The translations under genes were made by a program, and so were the position numbers. The notes beneath the pieces are model-generated. The model was not told the origin of the DNA, made no database searches, and saw only the letters and a program-made list of their open reading frames with translations. Of a stretch of 64,000 nucleotides of DNA, positions 35,933-45,715 are shown piece after piece. This DNA is from Blautia glucerasea (lineage in GTDB: Bacteria; Bacillota; Clostridia; Lachnospirales; Lachnospiraceae). Position 1 is the stretch's first letter. Every line of letters begins with the position of its first letter. Location of the stretch: contig NZ_JAJBMO010000014.1 of assembly GCF_020537505.1 (NCBI RefSeq), positions 29,469 through 93,468 of the forward strand, read 5' to 3'.

Positions 35933-36513
35933 TTTTACTCATTGATAATTACGACAGTTTTTCCTATAACCTGTATCAGCTGATCGGGTCTGTTAATCCG
36001 GACATTCAGGTGGTGCGCAATGACGAAATTACTCTGGATGAAATCGAGAAGCTGGCACCAGAGGCAATCGTTCTTTCCCCAGGACCTGGACGGCCGGAGG
36101 AGGCAGGAATCTGTATTCCAGTGATCAAAGCGTTTGCAGGAAAAATCCCCATCCTGGGTGTTTGCCTGGGCCACCAGAGCATTTGCGAAGCCTTCGGCGG
36201 AGTGGTTTCTTATGCGAAGGAGTTAAAGCATGGGAAAAGGGATATGATGATCCAGTGCCACACCAATGTTCTGTTTAATGGACTCCCGGAAAAGTTCCCG
36301 GCAGCCAGATACCATTCCCTGGCAGCAATTGAAGAAACACTTCCGGAAGATCTGGTGGTAACAGCCAGGGCAGAGGATGGAGAAATCATGGCAGTGGAAC
36401 ATAAAGAATATCCGGTTTTCGGTGTGCAGTTCCATCCGGAGTCGGTTATGACACCTGATGGGAAAAAGATGATTGAGAATTTCCTGGCTGCGCGGACGCG
36501 CTTGGACAAATAG
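35929..36513 (+). CDS. trpG: anthranilate synthase component II, glutamine amidotransferase
   Basis: TrpG (194 aa) is a class I amidotransferase with the nucleophile C79 in GVCLGHQSI and the His/Glu pair in QFHPESVMT. Starts [15 protein letters not shown]; the ATG shares ATGA with the trpE stop, so translation is coupled. May also serve PABA synthesis as in Bacillus; that is inference. Confidence 0.96.
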   Translation: MILLIDNYDSFSYNLYQLIGSVNPDIQVVRNDEITLDEIEKLAPEAIVLSPGPGRPEEAGICIPVIKAFAGKIPILGVCLGHQSICEAFGGVVSYAKELKHGKRDMMIQCHTNVLFNGLPEKFPAARYHSLAAIEETLPEDLVVTARAEDGEIMAVEHKEYPVFGVQFHPESVMTPDGKKMIENFLAARTRLDK

Positions 36514-36542
36514 ATTTACAACATCAGAGAGGAGCAGAAAAA

Positions 36543-37556
36543 ATGATCAGAGAAAGCATTATCAAATTATCCAAGAAACAGAACTTAACCTATCAGGAAG
36601 CAGAAGAGGTAATGGATGAGATTATGAGCGGAAAAGCCACTCCGGTGCAGATGTCCGCTTACCTGACAGCCCTGGCACTGAAAGGAGAGACCATTGACGA
36701 GATCACCGCTTCCGCAGCAGGTATGAGAGCACACTGCATTAAGCTGCTCCATGACATGGATGTGCTGGAAATCGTTGGTACCGGCGGAGATGGTTCCAAT
36801 TCCTTTAACATTTCCACTACCGCTTCCCTGGTGATCGCAGCAGGCGGCGTACCGGTAGCAAAGCATGGAAACAGAGCGGCTTCTTCCAAATCCGGCGCCG
36901 CCGATGTGCTGGAAGCTCTTGGCGTTAAAATCACGATCCCGCCAGAAAAAAGCCAGGAACTGCTGAAAAAAATTGGAATCTGTTTCCTGTTTGCACAGAA
37001 CTATCATATTGCCATGAAGTACGTGGCTCCAATCCGTAAAGAGCTGGGAATCCGCACCGTATTTAACATTCTTGGACCGTTGAGTAATCCGGCTGGAGCC
37101 AATATGGAGCTGATGGGCGTTTACGACGAAGCACTTGTGGAGCCACTGGCACAGGTTATGGCAAACCTTGGGGTAACAAGAGGAATGGTAGTTTTCGGAC
37201 AGGACAGCCTGGATGAAATTTCCATGAGCGCACCAACTTCTGTCTGCGAGATCAAAGATGGTAAATTCACTTCCTATGTACTCACCCCGGAGCAGTTCGG
37301 CTATGAGCGCTGCACCAAAGAGGAACTTCAGGGGGGAACTCCACAGGAGAATGCAGAAATCACAAAAGCAATTCTGGAAGGAAAAGAGACAGGTGCAAAA
37401 CGCCATGCAGTTTGCCTGAATGCTGGCGCAGCTCTTTATATTGCTGGTAAGGCAGATTCAATTGAGACGGGTGTGAAACTGGCAGAGCAGCTGATCGACA
37501 GTGGCGCAGCCCTGAAGAAACTGGAAGAATTTATAGAAAAGAGCAACCAGGAGTAA
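36543..37556 (+). CDS. trpD: anthranilate phosphoribosyltransferase
   Basis: TrpD (337 aa) joins anthranilate and PRPP. The glycine-rich [15 protein letters not shown] near residues 80-94 binds PRPP, with [21 protein letters not shown] following, both diagnostic. GAGAGGAG lies before the ATG. Encoded separately from trpG. Confidence 0.97.
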   Translation: MIRESIIKLSKKQNLTYQEAEEVMDEIMSGKATPVQMSAYLTALALKGETIDEITASAAGMRAHCIKLLHDMDVLEIVGTGGDGSNSFNISTTASLVIAAGGVPVAKHGNRAASSKSGAADVLEALGVKITIPPEKSQELLKKIGICFLFAQNYHIAMKYVAPIRKELGIRTVFNILGPLSNPAGANMELMGVYDEALVEPLAQVMANLGVTRGMVVFGQDSLDEISMSAPTSVCEIKDGKFTSYVLTPEQFGYERCTKEELQGGTPQENAEITKAILEGKETGAKRHAVCLNAGAALYIAGKADSIETGVKLAEQLIDSGAALKKLEEFIEKSNQE

Positions 37557-37698
37557 TGAGTAAACACAAATAATAACAAAAATAACAATAATCACATTGC
37601 AAAACAAAATAACACCGAAAAGAATAACAATATAACTCATTGGGATAAAGATGACGACAAGAGAGAATGACATCACAGAGAGTTTTTCAGGAGATAGA

Positions 37699-38496
37699 AT
37701 GAGTATTTTAAATGAGATAGCAGCGCGCACAAAAGAGCGTATTGCGGAGGAAAAATTTAAAGTCCCATTAAGGGAACTTATCTCACAGCAGAATTCCGAT
37801 CTGGCGAAACATGCCCAGGAAAAAATCTCTTTTCTGGAGGCATTAAAAAAGCCGGGAATGTCTTACATCTGTGAAGTAAAAAAAGCATCTCCTTCAAAAG
37901 GATTGATCGCACCAGATTTTCCTTATCTGGACATTGCAAAGGAATATGAGCAGGCCGGTGCTTCTGCAATCTCCTGCCTCACAGAGCCCTTTTATTTCCA
38001 GGGCGCAGACCGGTATTTGCAGGAAATTTCCCAGGCTGTGGAGCTTCCGGTGCTCCGAAAGGATTTTACCGTAGATGAGTATATGATCTACCAGGCAAAA
38101 GCATTTGGGGCTTCCGCTGTACTGCTGATCTGTGCTATCCTTGATAACAGCCAGTTAAAAGCCTTTGGGGAACTGGCACAGGATTTGGGACTGGATGCTC
38201 TGGTGGAAGCCCATGATGAGTGGGAAGCAGACCGGGCACTGAATCTGGATGCGAAGATCGTGGGAGTAAACAACCGAAATCTCCATGATTTTACCGTTGA
38301 CATGGGAAATAGTATCCGGCTTCGAAGCATGGCACCGGCAGATACGGTGTTTGTTTCAGAAAGCGGCATTAAGACAGCGGAGGATATCCGCATATTATAT
38401 GAAAATAAAGTGGACGCAGTCCTGATCGGGGAAACCCTGATGCGAAGCCCCGACAAGAAGGCTGCGCTGGAAGCACTGAATGCGGGGATTGCCTAA
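37699..38496 (+). CDS. trpC: indole-3-glycerol phosphate synthase
   Basis: TrpC (265 aa) closes the indole ring. TIM-barrel motifs include CEVKKASPSKGLIAPDF (catalytic Lys), PVLRKDFTVDEYMIYQA, VGVNNRNLHDFTVD and VSESGI. I start at ATG 37699 behind CAGGAG; an ATG 16 codons earlier has no ribosome site. The 142-base gap before it is very A/T-rich and otherwise empty. Confidence 0.96.
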   Translation: MSILNEIAARTKERIAEEKFKVPLRELISQQNSDLAKHAQEKISFLEALKKPGMSYICEVKKASPSKGLIAPDFPYLDIAKEYEQAGASAISCLTEPFYFQGADRYLQEISQAVELPVLRKDFTVDEYMIYQAKAFGASAVLLICAILDNSQLKAFGELAQDLGLDALVEAHDEWEADRALNLDAKIVGVNNRNLHDFTVDMGNSIRLRSMAPADTVFVSESGIKTAEDIRILYENKVDAVLIGETLMRSPDKKAALEALNAGIA

Positions 38497-38585
38497 CCGT
38501 ACGCATTTGGCAATGGAAAGAGCATTAGGTGCTGGAAAATAAATTAGTTGGAAAATAACAAGTTAACGAAAAGGAACAGAACAAT

Positions 38586-39236
38586 ATGGCAAAGTTAAAA
38601 ATCTGCGGCCTGACCTGTGAAGAGGACATTGCTGCAGTGAATGAAGTAAAACCGGATTTTGTGGGATTTGTGATCGAAGTTCCGGGGAGAAGACGAAGCC
38701 TTACGGCGGAGCAGGTCAAAGTCCTGGTGGAGGGACTGGACAAAGAAATCCTTCCGGTAGGTGTATTCGTAAACGCTGCCCCTGAACTTCCCATCTCCTT
38801 ATTAAGAGACGGCACCCTCTGGGCAGCCCAGCTTCACGGAAATGAAGACGAAGACTACATCGAAAAAATCCAGAATATGACCGGAAAGCCTGTGATCAAG
38901 GCCTTCTCCATAAAAAACCCAGAAGATGTACAGCGAGCCCTCCGAAGCCCCGCTGACTACATCCTCTTAGACCAGGGCGCCGGCGGAACCGGCGAACCCT
39001 TCGACTGGAGCCTGGTCCCCCCAGTCCGCCGCCCCTTCTTCCTGGCGGGAGGAATCGGCCCCGAAAACCTCCGCACCGCTATCTCCACCCTGCGCCCCTG
39101 GGCCGTAGACCTAAGCAGCAGCCTGGAAACTGATGGCAAAAAAGACCCGGCGAAGATTAAGCAAATAGCCCGTATGCTTAAACAAATTAATACACTGGAA
39201 GCATACAGGAAAGAACGCGAAGCAGATTTTGAGTAA
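38586..39236 (+). CDS. trpF: phosphoribosylanthranilate isomerase
   Basis: TrpF (216 aa) has KICGLTCEEDIAAV with the catalytic Cys at residue 7, then VGVFVN, QLHGNEDEDY and LLDQGAGGTGEPFDW (catalytic Asp) and LAGGIGPENL. Standalone, not fused to TrpC. The second half (from about 38900) is much richer in C-ending codons and GC than the first half. Confidence 0.95.
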   Translation: MAKLKICGLTCEEDIAAVNEVKPDFVGFVIEVPGRRRSLTAEQVKVLVEGLDKEILPVGVFVNAAPELPISLLRDGTLWAAQLHGNEDEDYIEKIQNMTGKPVIKAFSIKNPEDVQRALRSPADYILLDQGAGGTGEPFDWSLVPPVRRPFFLAGGIGPENLRTAISTLRPWAVDLSSSLETDGKKDPAKIKQIARMLKQINTLEAYRKEREADFE

Positions 39237-39287
39237 GAGTGTAATAAAATAATCGTTACCAATAACATAAGGAAGGAACACACACCC

Positions 39288-40472
39288 ATGTCAAACGGAA
39301 GATTTGGAATCCACGGCGGCCAGTACATCCCCGAAACCCTGATGAACGCGGTGATCGAACTGGAAGAAGCCTATAACCACTACAAAAACGACCCGGAATT
39401 CAACCGGGAGCTCACCGAACTTTTAAATGAATACGCAGGCAGACCATCCCGTCTCTACTACGCGGCCCACATGACAGAGGACCTTGGCGGCGCCAAAGTC
39501 TACTTAAAAAGAGAAGACCTGAACCATACCGGCGCCCACAAGATCAACAACGTGTTAGGTCAGGTGCTTCTTGCAAAAAAAATGGGCAAAACCCGTGTCA
39601 TTGCGGAAACCGGTGCCGGACAGCACGGTGTAGCCACAGCCACAGCCGCAGCCCTTATGGGAATGGAATGCGAGGTATTCATGGGAAAAGAAGATACCGA
39701 GCGCCAGGCATTAAATGTATATAAGATGCGTCTCCTTGGAGCAAAAGTTCATCCTGTAACCTCCGGAACTGCCACTTTGAAAGATGCCGTATCCGAGACC
39801 ATGCGTGAATGGACTAACCGTGTAGCAGATACCCATTATGTACTGGGCTCCGTTATGGGCCCTCACCCTTTCCCAACCATTGTCCGCGATTTCCAGGCAG
39901 TTATCTCCAAAGAAATCAAGGAGCAGATGCTGGAAAAAGAAGGCAGGCTTCCAGATGCAGTCCTTGCATGTGTTGGCGGCGGCTCCAATGCTATCGGAAC
40001 CTTCTATCACTTTATTGAAGACAAAGATGTGCAGCTCATTGGCTGTGAGGCAGCAGGCCGCGGCGTAAACACCGCAGAGACAGCCGCTACCATTGCCACA
40101 GGCAGGCTTGGCATTTTCCACGGAATGAAATCCTATTTCTGTCAGGATGAGTACGGTCAGATCGCACCAGTTTACTCCATTTCCGCAGGTCTGGACTACC
40201 CTGGAATCGGTCCGGAGCACGCCCACCTTTACGACATCGGCCGCGCCCAGTATGTGCCGGTAACCGACGAAGAAGCCGTGGAAGCCTTCGAATACCTTTC
40301 TAAAACAGAAGGAATCATCCCAGCCATTGAAAGTGCACACGCCGTTGCCTACGCAAGAAAAATCGTACCACAGATGAGAAAAGACCAGAGCGTGGTCATC
40401 ACCATTTCCGGCCGCGGCGATAAAGACTGTGTGGCAATCGCAAGATACAGAGGGGAGGATATCCATGAGTAA
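39288..40472 (+). CDS. trpB: tryptophan synthase beta chain
   Basis: TrpB (394 aa) makes Trp from indole and serine with PLP. The PLP lysine is in [45 protein letters not shown] and SGRGDKD are further hallmarks. The long form with [13 protein letters not shown] at the N-terminus is the classical TrpB1 type. Overlaps trpA by eight bases. Confidence 0.98.
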   Translation: MSNGRFGIHGGQYIPETLMNAVIELEEAYNHYKNDPEFNRELTELLNEYAGRPSRLYYAAHMTEDLGGAKVYLKREDLNHTGAHKINNVLGQVLLAKKMGKTRVIAETGAGQHGVATATAAALMGMECEVFMGKEDTERQALNVYKMRLLGAKVHPVTSGTATLKDAVSETMREWTNRVADTHYVLGSVMGPHPFPTIVRDFQAVISKEIKEQMLEKEGRLPDAVLACVGGGSNAIGTFYHFIEDKDVQLIGCEAAGRGVNTAETAATIATGRLGIFHGMKSYFCQDEYGQIAPVYSISAGLDYPGIGPEHAHLYDIGRAQYVPVTDEEAVEAFEYLSKTEGIIPAIESAHAVAYARKIVPQMRKDQSVVITISGRGDKDCVAIARYRGEDIHE

Positions 40473-41244
40473 CCGAATTTCAGAAGCATTTGCAAAAGGA
40501 AAAGCATTTATCCCGTTTATCACCTGCGGAGATCCATCCCTTGAGATCACCGAGCAGCTTGTCTATGCAATGGAGGAAGCAGGCGCAGATCTTATTGAGC
40601 TTGGAATCCCATTTTCTGATCCCACAGCAGAAGGCCCGGTGATCCAGGAGGCCAATGTGCGTGCCTTAAGCGGCGGCGTAACCACAGACAAAGTCTTTGA
40701 CATGGTAGTAAAAATCCGTGAGAAAACCAGTATCCCAATGGTATTTATGACCTACGCAAACGTAGTTTTTTCCTATGGAACAGAGCGTTTTATTAAGAAA
40801 GCAGCAGAAGTGGGAATGGACGGTCTGATTCTTCCAGATGTTCCATTTGAGGAAAAAGAAGAGTTCGACGTAGTGTGCAGGCAGTACGGTCTGGATCTGA
40901 TTTCCCTGATCGCACCAACCTCCCATGAGAGGATCACCCGGATTGCAAAAGAGGCAAACGGCTTTGTATACTGTGTTTCCTCCCTTGGCGTAACCGGAAC
41001 CAGAACCCAGATCACTACTGATATCGGTGCTATGGTGAAGCTGGTAAAAGCAGCGAAGGACATTCCATGCGCAGTCGGTTTTGGAATCTCCACCCCGGAG
41101 CAGGCAAAGAAAATGGCTGCCCAGTCAGATGGCGCCATCGTAGGCTCTGCCATTGTGAAGCTTTGTGCAGCACATGGGGAAAACTGCGTGCCATATGTAA
41201 AGGATTACGTAAAGTCTATGAAAGACGCTGTGCGTGAGGCTTAA
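40465..41244 (+). CDS. trpA: tryptophan synthase alpha chain
   Basis: TrpA (259 aa) splits indole-3-glycerol phosphate and channels indole to TrpB. It has [13 protein letters not shown], the catalytic Glu in [19 protein letters not shown] and the catalytic Asp in [11 protein letters not shown]. Start ATG 40465 behind GGGGAGG, inside the trpB end. Last gene of the operon. Confidence 0.97.
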   Translation: MSNRISEAFAKGKAFIPFITCGDPSLEITEQLVYAMEEAGADLIELGIPFSDPTAEGPVIQEANVRALSGGVTTDKVFDMVVKIREKTSIPMVFMTYANVVFSYGTERFIKKAAEVGMDGLILPDVPFEEKEEFDVVCRQYGLDLISLIAPTSHERITRIAKEANGFVYCVSSLGVTGTRTQITTDIGAMVKLVKAAKDIPCAVGFGISTPEQAKKMAAQSDGAIVGSAIVKLCAAHGENCVPYVKDYVKSMKDAVREA

Positions 41245-41360
41245 GCATATTTTTGATAAGCCAGAATATAAAATAATGGAAAAAAATGGTTAAATTTTTC
41301 CAAAAATAAGCAGAGCAGACCAAAAAAAATTAGCCTGTTTTAATTCTAAAAAGACTATAA

Positions 41361-41399
41361 AAGAGGGCAAAAGCGTTGACATTTTGCCCTCTTTTTTTT
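41361..41399 (+). terminator. trp operon terminator
   Basis: AGAGGGCAAAA pairs with TTTTGCCCTCT around nine bases, followed by a run of eight T. Confidence 0.93.
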
Positions 41400-41458
41400 A
41401 TAGTATCATATGTGAATTAATTTTATGTGTAAAATCAAAATGGTAATGAAAAAGAGGA

Positions 41459-42358
41459 ATGAAGTTGGAGAAAAAACTGGTATTTATTTTTAATCCCAAA
41501 GCAGGGAAAGGAAAAATCAAGACATCTCTGATGGATATAGTAGATATCTTTAACAAAGGCGGCTATGAAGTGATCATCCGCGCAACCCAGGCTCCGAGAG
41601 ATGCTTATGAACAGGTGAAATTATATGCAGACAAGGTAGACCTGATCGTCTGCAGCGGCGGTGACGGTACACTGGACGAGGTGGTTACCGGTATTACAGA
41701 AATAGGAAGCAAGGTTCCGGTAGGTTACATACCTGCAGGAAGCACCAATGATTTTGCAAACAGTCTTTTTATGCCAAAGAACATGCTGGATGCTGCTTCC
41801 ATGATTATGGAGGAGCAGGTCTACCGTTGTGACATTGGCAAGTTTAATCAGCAGACCTTTGCCTATGTAGCAGCATTTGGTCTTTTTACGGATGTTTCCT
41901 ATGAGACAAGCCAGGATCTGAAGAACATTCTGGGACATCTGGCATATGTGCTGGAGGGCGCCAAGAGACTTCTGGATATCAAAGCATATCACATGAAGGT
42001 GACAACAGAGAGCGGCGTGATCGAGGATAATTTTATTTACGGCATGATCACCAATTCCAGATCCGTAGGTGGATTTAAGAATCTGACAAGGGATGTGGAT
42101 ATGAACGACGGCCTTTTTGAGGTTACCCTGATCGTGCAGCCGAAGAATCCACTGGAAATGCAGGAAATCGTCCGCAATCTTCTCAGTATGGAAGACACTA
42201 CGGACCTAATCTATTCCTTCAAAGCGCGGAAGCTGTCCTTTGAAGCAGAGGAAGAGGTTGCATGGACTCTGGACGGGGAATACGGAGGAAGCCCGAAGAC
42301 AGTTGAGATCGAGAATCTGCAGCAGGCGCTGAATCTTTATCTGAAAAGCACCAAATAG
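41459..42358 (+). CDS. diacylglycerol/lipid kinase family protein (DagK/YegS-type)
   Basis: A 299-residue kinase with the catalytic-domain motifs FIFNPKAGKGK, VCSGGDGTLDEVV and PAGSTNDFANSL, and the C-terminal VAWTLDGEYGG, all typical of YegS/BmrU/DgkB lipid kinases. It likely recycles diacylglycerol to phosphatidic acid. The start is uncertain: ATG 41459 is only two bases from AGAGG, while TTG at 41465 gives better spacing and the usual MEKKLVFIFNPK start. Stands alone after the trp terminator. Confidence 0.88.
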   Translation: MKLEKKLVFIFNPKAGKGKIKTSLMDIVDIFNKGGYEVIIRATQAPRDAYEQVKLYADKVDLIVCSGGDGTLDEVVTGITEIGSKVPVGYIPAGSTNDFANSLFMPKNMLDAASMIMEEQVYRCDIGKFNQQTFAYVAAFGLFTDVSYETSQDLKNILGHLAYVLEGAKRLLDIKAYHMKVTTESGVIEDNFIYGMITNSRSVGGFKNLTRDVDMNDGLFEVTLIVQPKNPLEMQEIVRNLLSMEDTTDLIYSFKARKLSFEAEEEVAWTLDGEYGGSPKTVEIENLQQALNLYLKSTK

Positions 42359-42486
42359 GCTTCGTCCTGCCCAATGGACATCAATCCAGATAAACATCCA
42401 GAAACTGCAAAATGACAATATTGTTATGAAAAAATGAGATGGAAATAAAACCAGTAATGTGTGTGATGAACGAGAGGAGAGGAAAA

Positions 42487-44601
42487 ATGGGAGATTATGT
42501 AAATGTGAAGGAATTATTCGGATGTGATGTATTCAATGATTCCGTCATGCAGGACCGTCTGCCGAAGAAAGTCTACAAAGAGCTGAAGAAGACTATTGAA
42601 GAGGGCAAGGAGCTTTCCATGGAGGTTGCAGATGTGGTTGCCCACGAGATGAAAGAATGGGCCATCGAGAAGGGTGCCACTCATTACAGTCACTGGTTTC
42701 AGCCTCTTACAGGCGTAACTGCAGAGAAGCACGATGCATTTATCACCGCACCTATGGAGAATGGAAAGGTTCTGCAGAGCTTTTCCGGGAAAGAGCTGAT
42801 CAAAGGGGAGCCGGACGCATCTTCTTTCCCGTCTGGCGGACTTCGTGCCACCTTTGAGGCAAGAGGCTATACAACATGGGATTGTACCTCACCGGCTTTT
42901 GTAAGACATGATGCAGCAGGTGGAACCTTATGCATTCCTACCGCTTTCTGTTCCTATACAGGAGAAGCGCTGGATCAGAAGACACCGCTTCTTCGTTCTA
43001 TGGAAGCCATCAATACACAGGCATTAAGACTTCTCAGACTTTTCGGAAATACGACCTCCAAACGGGTGACACCATCTGTTGGTGCAGAGCAGGAGTATTT
43101 CCTTGTTGATAAAGAGAAATATATGCAGAGAAAGGATCTGGTTTACACCGGACGCACTCTTTTCGGAGCCATGCCTCCGAAAGGACAGGAGATGGATGAC
43201 CATTATTTCGGAACCATCCGTCAGAGAGTTTCCGCATATATGAAAGAAGTAAATGAAGAGTGCTGGAAGCTGGGAGTTACAGCCAAGACCCAGCACAATG
43301 AGGTTGCACCGGCACAGCATGAGCTTGCGCCCATCTATGCACCTGTTAATATTGCAGCAGATCACAACCAGATCATGATGCGTATCCTGAAAAAGGTGGC
43401 AAGCCGTCACGGCATGCGCTGTCTGCTTCACGAGAAACCTTTTGCAGGCTTGAATGGTTCCGGTAAGCACAATAACTGGTCCCTGACTACTGATGACGGA
43501 ATTAATCTTCTGGAGCCGGGGAAGACACCACATGAGAACATTCAGTTCCTTCTGGTTCTGACCTGTATCCTGAAAGCAGTTGACAAGCATGCAGATCTTC
43601 TTCGTGAGTCCGCTGCAGATGTTGGAAATGACCAGCGCCTTGGCGGTCATGAGGCTCCGCCAGCTGTTATTTCGGTTTTCCTTGGAGAGCAGCTTGAGGA
43701 TGTGCTGGAGCAGCTGATCAGCACTGGTACTGCTACAAGAAGTAAGACCGGGGAGAAAATGGATACAGGCGTTAAGACGCTTCCGGATTTCATGAAGGAT
43801 GCTACAGACCGTAACCGTACTTCACCCTTTGCTTTTACCGGCAATAAATTCGAGTTCCGTATGGTTGGTTCCAAGGATTCCATTTCCGCATGCAATGTGG
43901 TGCTGAATACTATTACTGCTGAGGCGTTTAAGGAAGCCTGCAATGTTCTGGAGAGCGCAGAAGACTTTGATCTGGCAGTCCATGATCTGATCAAGAAATA
44001 TGCTACCGAGCATCAGAGAATCGTATTTAACGGCAATGGCTATGCTCCTGAATGGGAAAAAGAGGCACGCCGCCGCGGACTTCCTATTCTGCCATCTATG
44101 GTAGATGCCATTCCGGCACTTACTACAGATAAGGCTGTAGAACTGTTCGGAGAATTTGGAGTATTTACAAAGACTGAGCTGGAGTCTAGAGCGGAGATCC
44201 AGTATGAGATTTATGCGAAAGCAATTAACATCGAAGCGAAAACCATGGTGGACATGGCAACCAAGCAGATCATTCCGGCAGTTATCAAGTATACAACTGT
44301 ACTGGCAGAGTCCATCAATCAGGTGAAGGCAGTTGGACCAATTGACGTGAGTGTTCAGATGGATCTTCTGAAGAAAGCAAGCAAGCTTCTGAAAGAAGTG
44401 AACAGTACCATGAATAAGCTGAGCAAGCTGATAGATCAGATCGAGACGCATCCGGAAGGACGTGACAGAGCAGTGTTCTGCAGAGAGAAATTGGTTCCGT
44501 CTATGGAGAAATTAAGGGAGCCGGTTGATGAACTGGAAATGTTAGTGGATAAAGAAATGTGGCCAATGCCATCCTATGGAGATCTGGTATTTGAGCCGTA
44601 A
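42487..44601 (+). CDS. glnN: glutamine synthetase type III
   Basis: A 704-residue GSIII, the large hexameric/dodecameric type of Bacteroides, cyanobacteria and gut Firmicutes, assimilating ammonia into glutamine. Visible features: [42 protein letters not shown], and [20 protein letters not shown], all GSIII signatures. I start at [12 protein letters not shown] (42487) behind AGGAGAGG. No regulator or ammonium transporter is adjacent. Confidence 0.96.
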   Translation: MGDYVNVKELFGCDVFNDSVMQDRLPKKVYKELKKTIEEGKELSMEVADVVAHEMKEWAIEKGATHYSHWFQPLTGVTAEKHDAFITAPMENGKVLQSFSGKELIKGEPDASSFPSGGLRATFEARGYTTWDCTSPAFVRHDAAGGTLCIPTAFCSYTGEALDQKTPLLRSMEAINTQALRLLRLFGNTTSKRVTPSVGAEQEYFLVDKEKYMQRKDLVYTGRTLFGAMPPKGQEMDDHYFGTIRQRVSAYMKEVNEECWKLGVTAKTQHNEVAPAQHELAPIYAPVNIAADHNQIMMRILKKVASRHGMRCLLHEKPFAGLNGSGKHNNWSLTTDDGINLLEPGKTPHENIQFLLVLTCILKAVDKHADLLRESAADVGNDQRLGGHEAPPAVISVFLGEQLEDVLEQLISTGTATRSKTGEKMDTGVKTLPDFMKDATDRNRTSPFAFTGNKFEFRMVGSKDSISACNVVLNTITAEAFKEACNVLESAEDFDLAVHDLIKKYATEHQRIVFNGNGYAPEWEKEARRRGLPILPSMVDAIPALTTDKAVELFGEFGVFTKTELESRAEIQYEIYAKAINIEAKTMVDMATKQIIPAVIKYTTVLAESINQVKAVGPIDVSVQMDLLKKASKLLKEVNSTMNKLSKLIDQIETHPEGRDRAVFCREKLVPSMEKLREPVDELEMLVDKEMWPMPSYGDLVFEP

Positions 44602-44610
44602 AGTGATCAG

Positions 44611-44636
44611 GAGGACTGCAGCCGCAGTCCTCTTTT
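44611..44636 (+). terminator. terminator after glnN
   Basis: GAGGACTGC pairs perfectly with GCAGTCCTC around AGCC, followed by TTTT. Confidence 0.85.
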
Positions 44637-44794
44637 CTACTAAAGGGGTAAAGCGGGGAAGGTGCAATACGGATGTGATTTCACAGTCATTGTTCCTAAC
44701 AGGTTGGTGTAATGCCTGCAAACCTCTTGAGACGGGCTTAAAGTGAGTAGAAAATTGGCATAAAGTTTAAAATGAACGAAGGTTGGAAAAATAA

Positions 44795-45715
44795 ATGAGT
44801 GAATTTGATTTTTTAGAGGAACAGGGTGTCAATGGGGCGCTTATTAAGGCTGCTGAAGATTTCAGACGTGAGTTTGGTGTTTCAGATGAAGCGAAGCACA
44901 GGCTGATAAAACCGGCGCTGCCCTTCTATGGAAAAGAAACCCTGGAGATGGCGATGGCAGCAGTATTGGAGCAGGAGAATCTGCTTCTGGCTGGACCGAA
45001 AGCCACAGGTAAGAATGTGCTGGCTGAGAACCTGGCTTATATTTTTGGAAGACCAGTGTATAACGTGTCTTTCCATGTGAACACAAACAGTGGTGACCTG
45101 ATCGGAACTGACACCTTTGTGGATAATCAGGTGAAGCTGCGAAAAGGAAGTATTTACCAGTGCGCGGAAGAGGGCGGTTTCGGTATTCTGGATGAGATCA
45201 ATATGGCAAAAAATGATGCAGTATCTGTACTTCACGCTACCTTAGATTACCGCCGCTCCATTGATGTGCCAGGATATGACAAGATCGATCTTCACCCGGC
45301 AGCAAGATTTATTGGCACAATGAATTACGGATATGCAGGAACAAAGGAGCTGAATGAGGCGCTGGTTTCCCGTTTTCTGGTGATCGACATGCCGGCACAG
45401 AATGAGGAGACATTGGGGTTTATTTTTAACCGGATGTTCCCGGATGCGAAGAAAGAGGCTGTGGAGCAGTTTATCGGCGTATTTCTGGATCTGCAGCAAA
45501 AGTCCATGAACAGCGAGATTTCCACCAAGCCGCTTGATCTTCGTGGACTGCTTGCCGCAATGAAGATCGTGCGCACAGGACTTTCCCCCTGGCAGGCAGT
45601 GCGCATGGGAATTGTAAATAAAACATTTGATGTGTTTGAAAAAGAGATCGTGGAGGATGTTGTGCGCACCAGAATTCCACAGGGATGGACACGGGAAGAT
45701 GTTTATGGAGAATAA
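44795..45715 (+). CDS. MoxR-type AAA+ ATPase
   Basis: A 306-residue AAA+ ATPase. Walker A is GPKATGKN (67-74), Walker B GILDEIN (130-136) and sensor 1 GTMNYGYAGTKEL; the arginine-finger region NEALVSRF follows. It overlaps the start of a VWA-domain gene, the usual MoxR-VWA pairing (as RavA-ViaA, NorQ-NorD, CobS-CobT), where the pair remodels or inserts cofactors into a client. The client here is unknown. Confidence 0.88.
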   Translation: MSEFDFLEEQGVNGALIKAAEDFRREFGVSDEAKHRLIKPALPFYGKETLEMAMAAVLEQENLLLAGPKATGKNVLAENLAYIFGRPVYNVSFHVNTNSGDLIGTDTFVDNQVKLRKGSIYQCAEEGGFGILDEINMAKNDAVSVLHATLDYRRSIDVPGYDKIDLHPAARFIGTMNYGYAGTKELNEALVSRFLVIDMPAQNEETLGFIFNRMFPDAKKEAVEQFIGVFLDLQQKSMNSEISTKPLDLRGLLAAMKIVRTGLSPWQAVRMGIVNKTFDVFEKEIVEDVVRTRIPQGWTREDVYGE

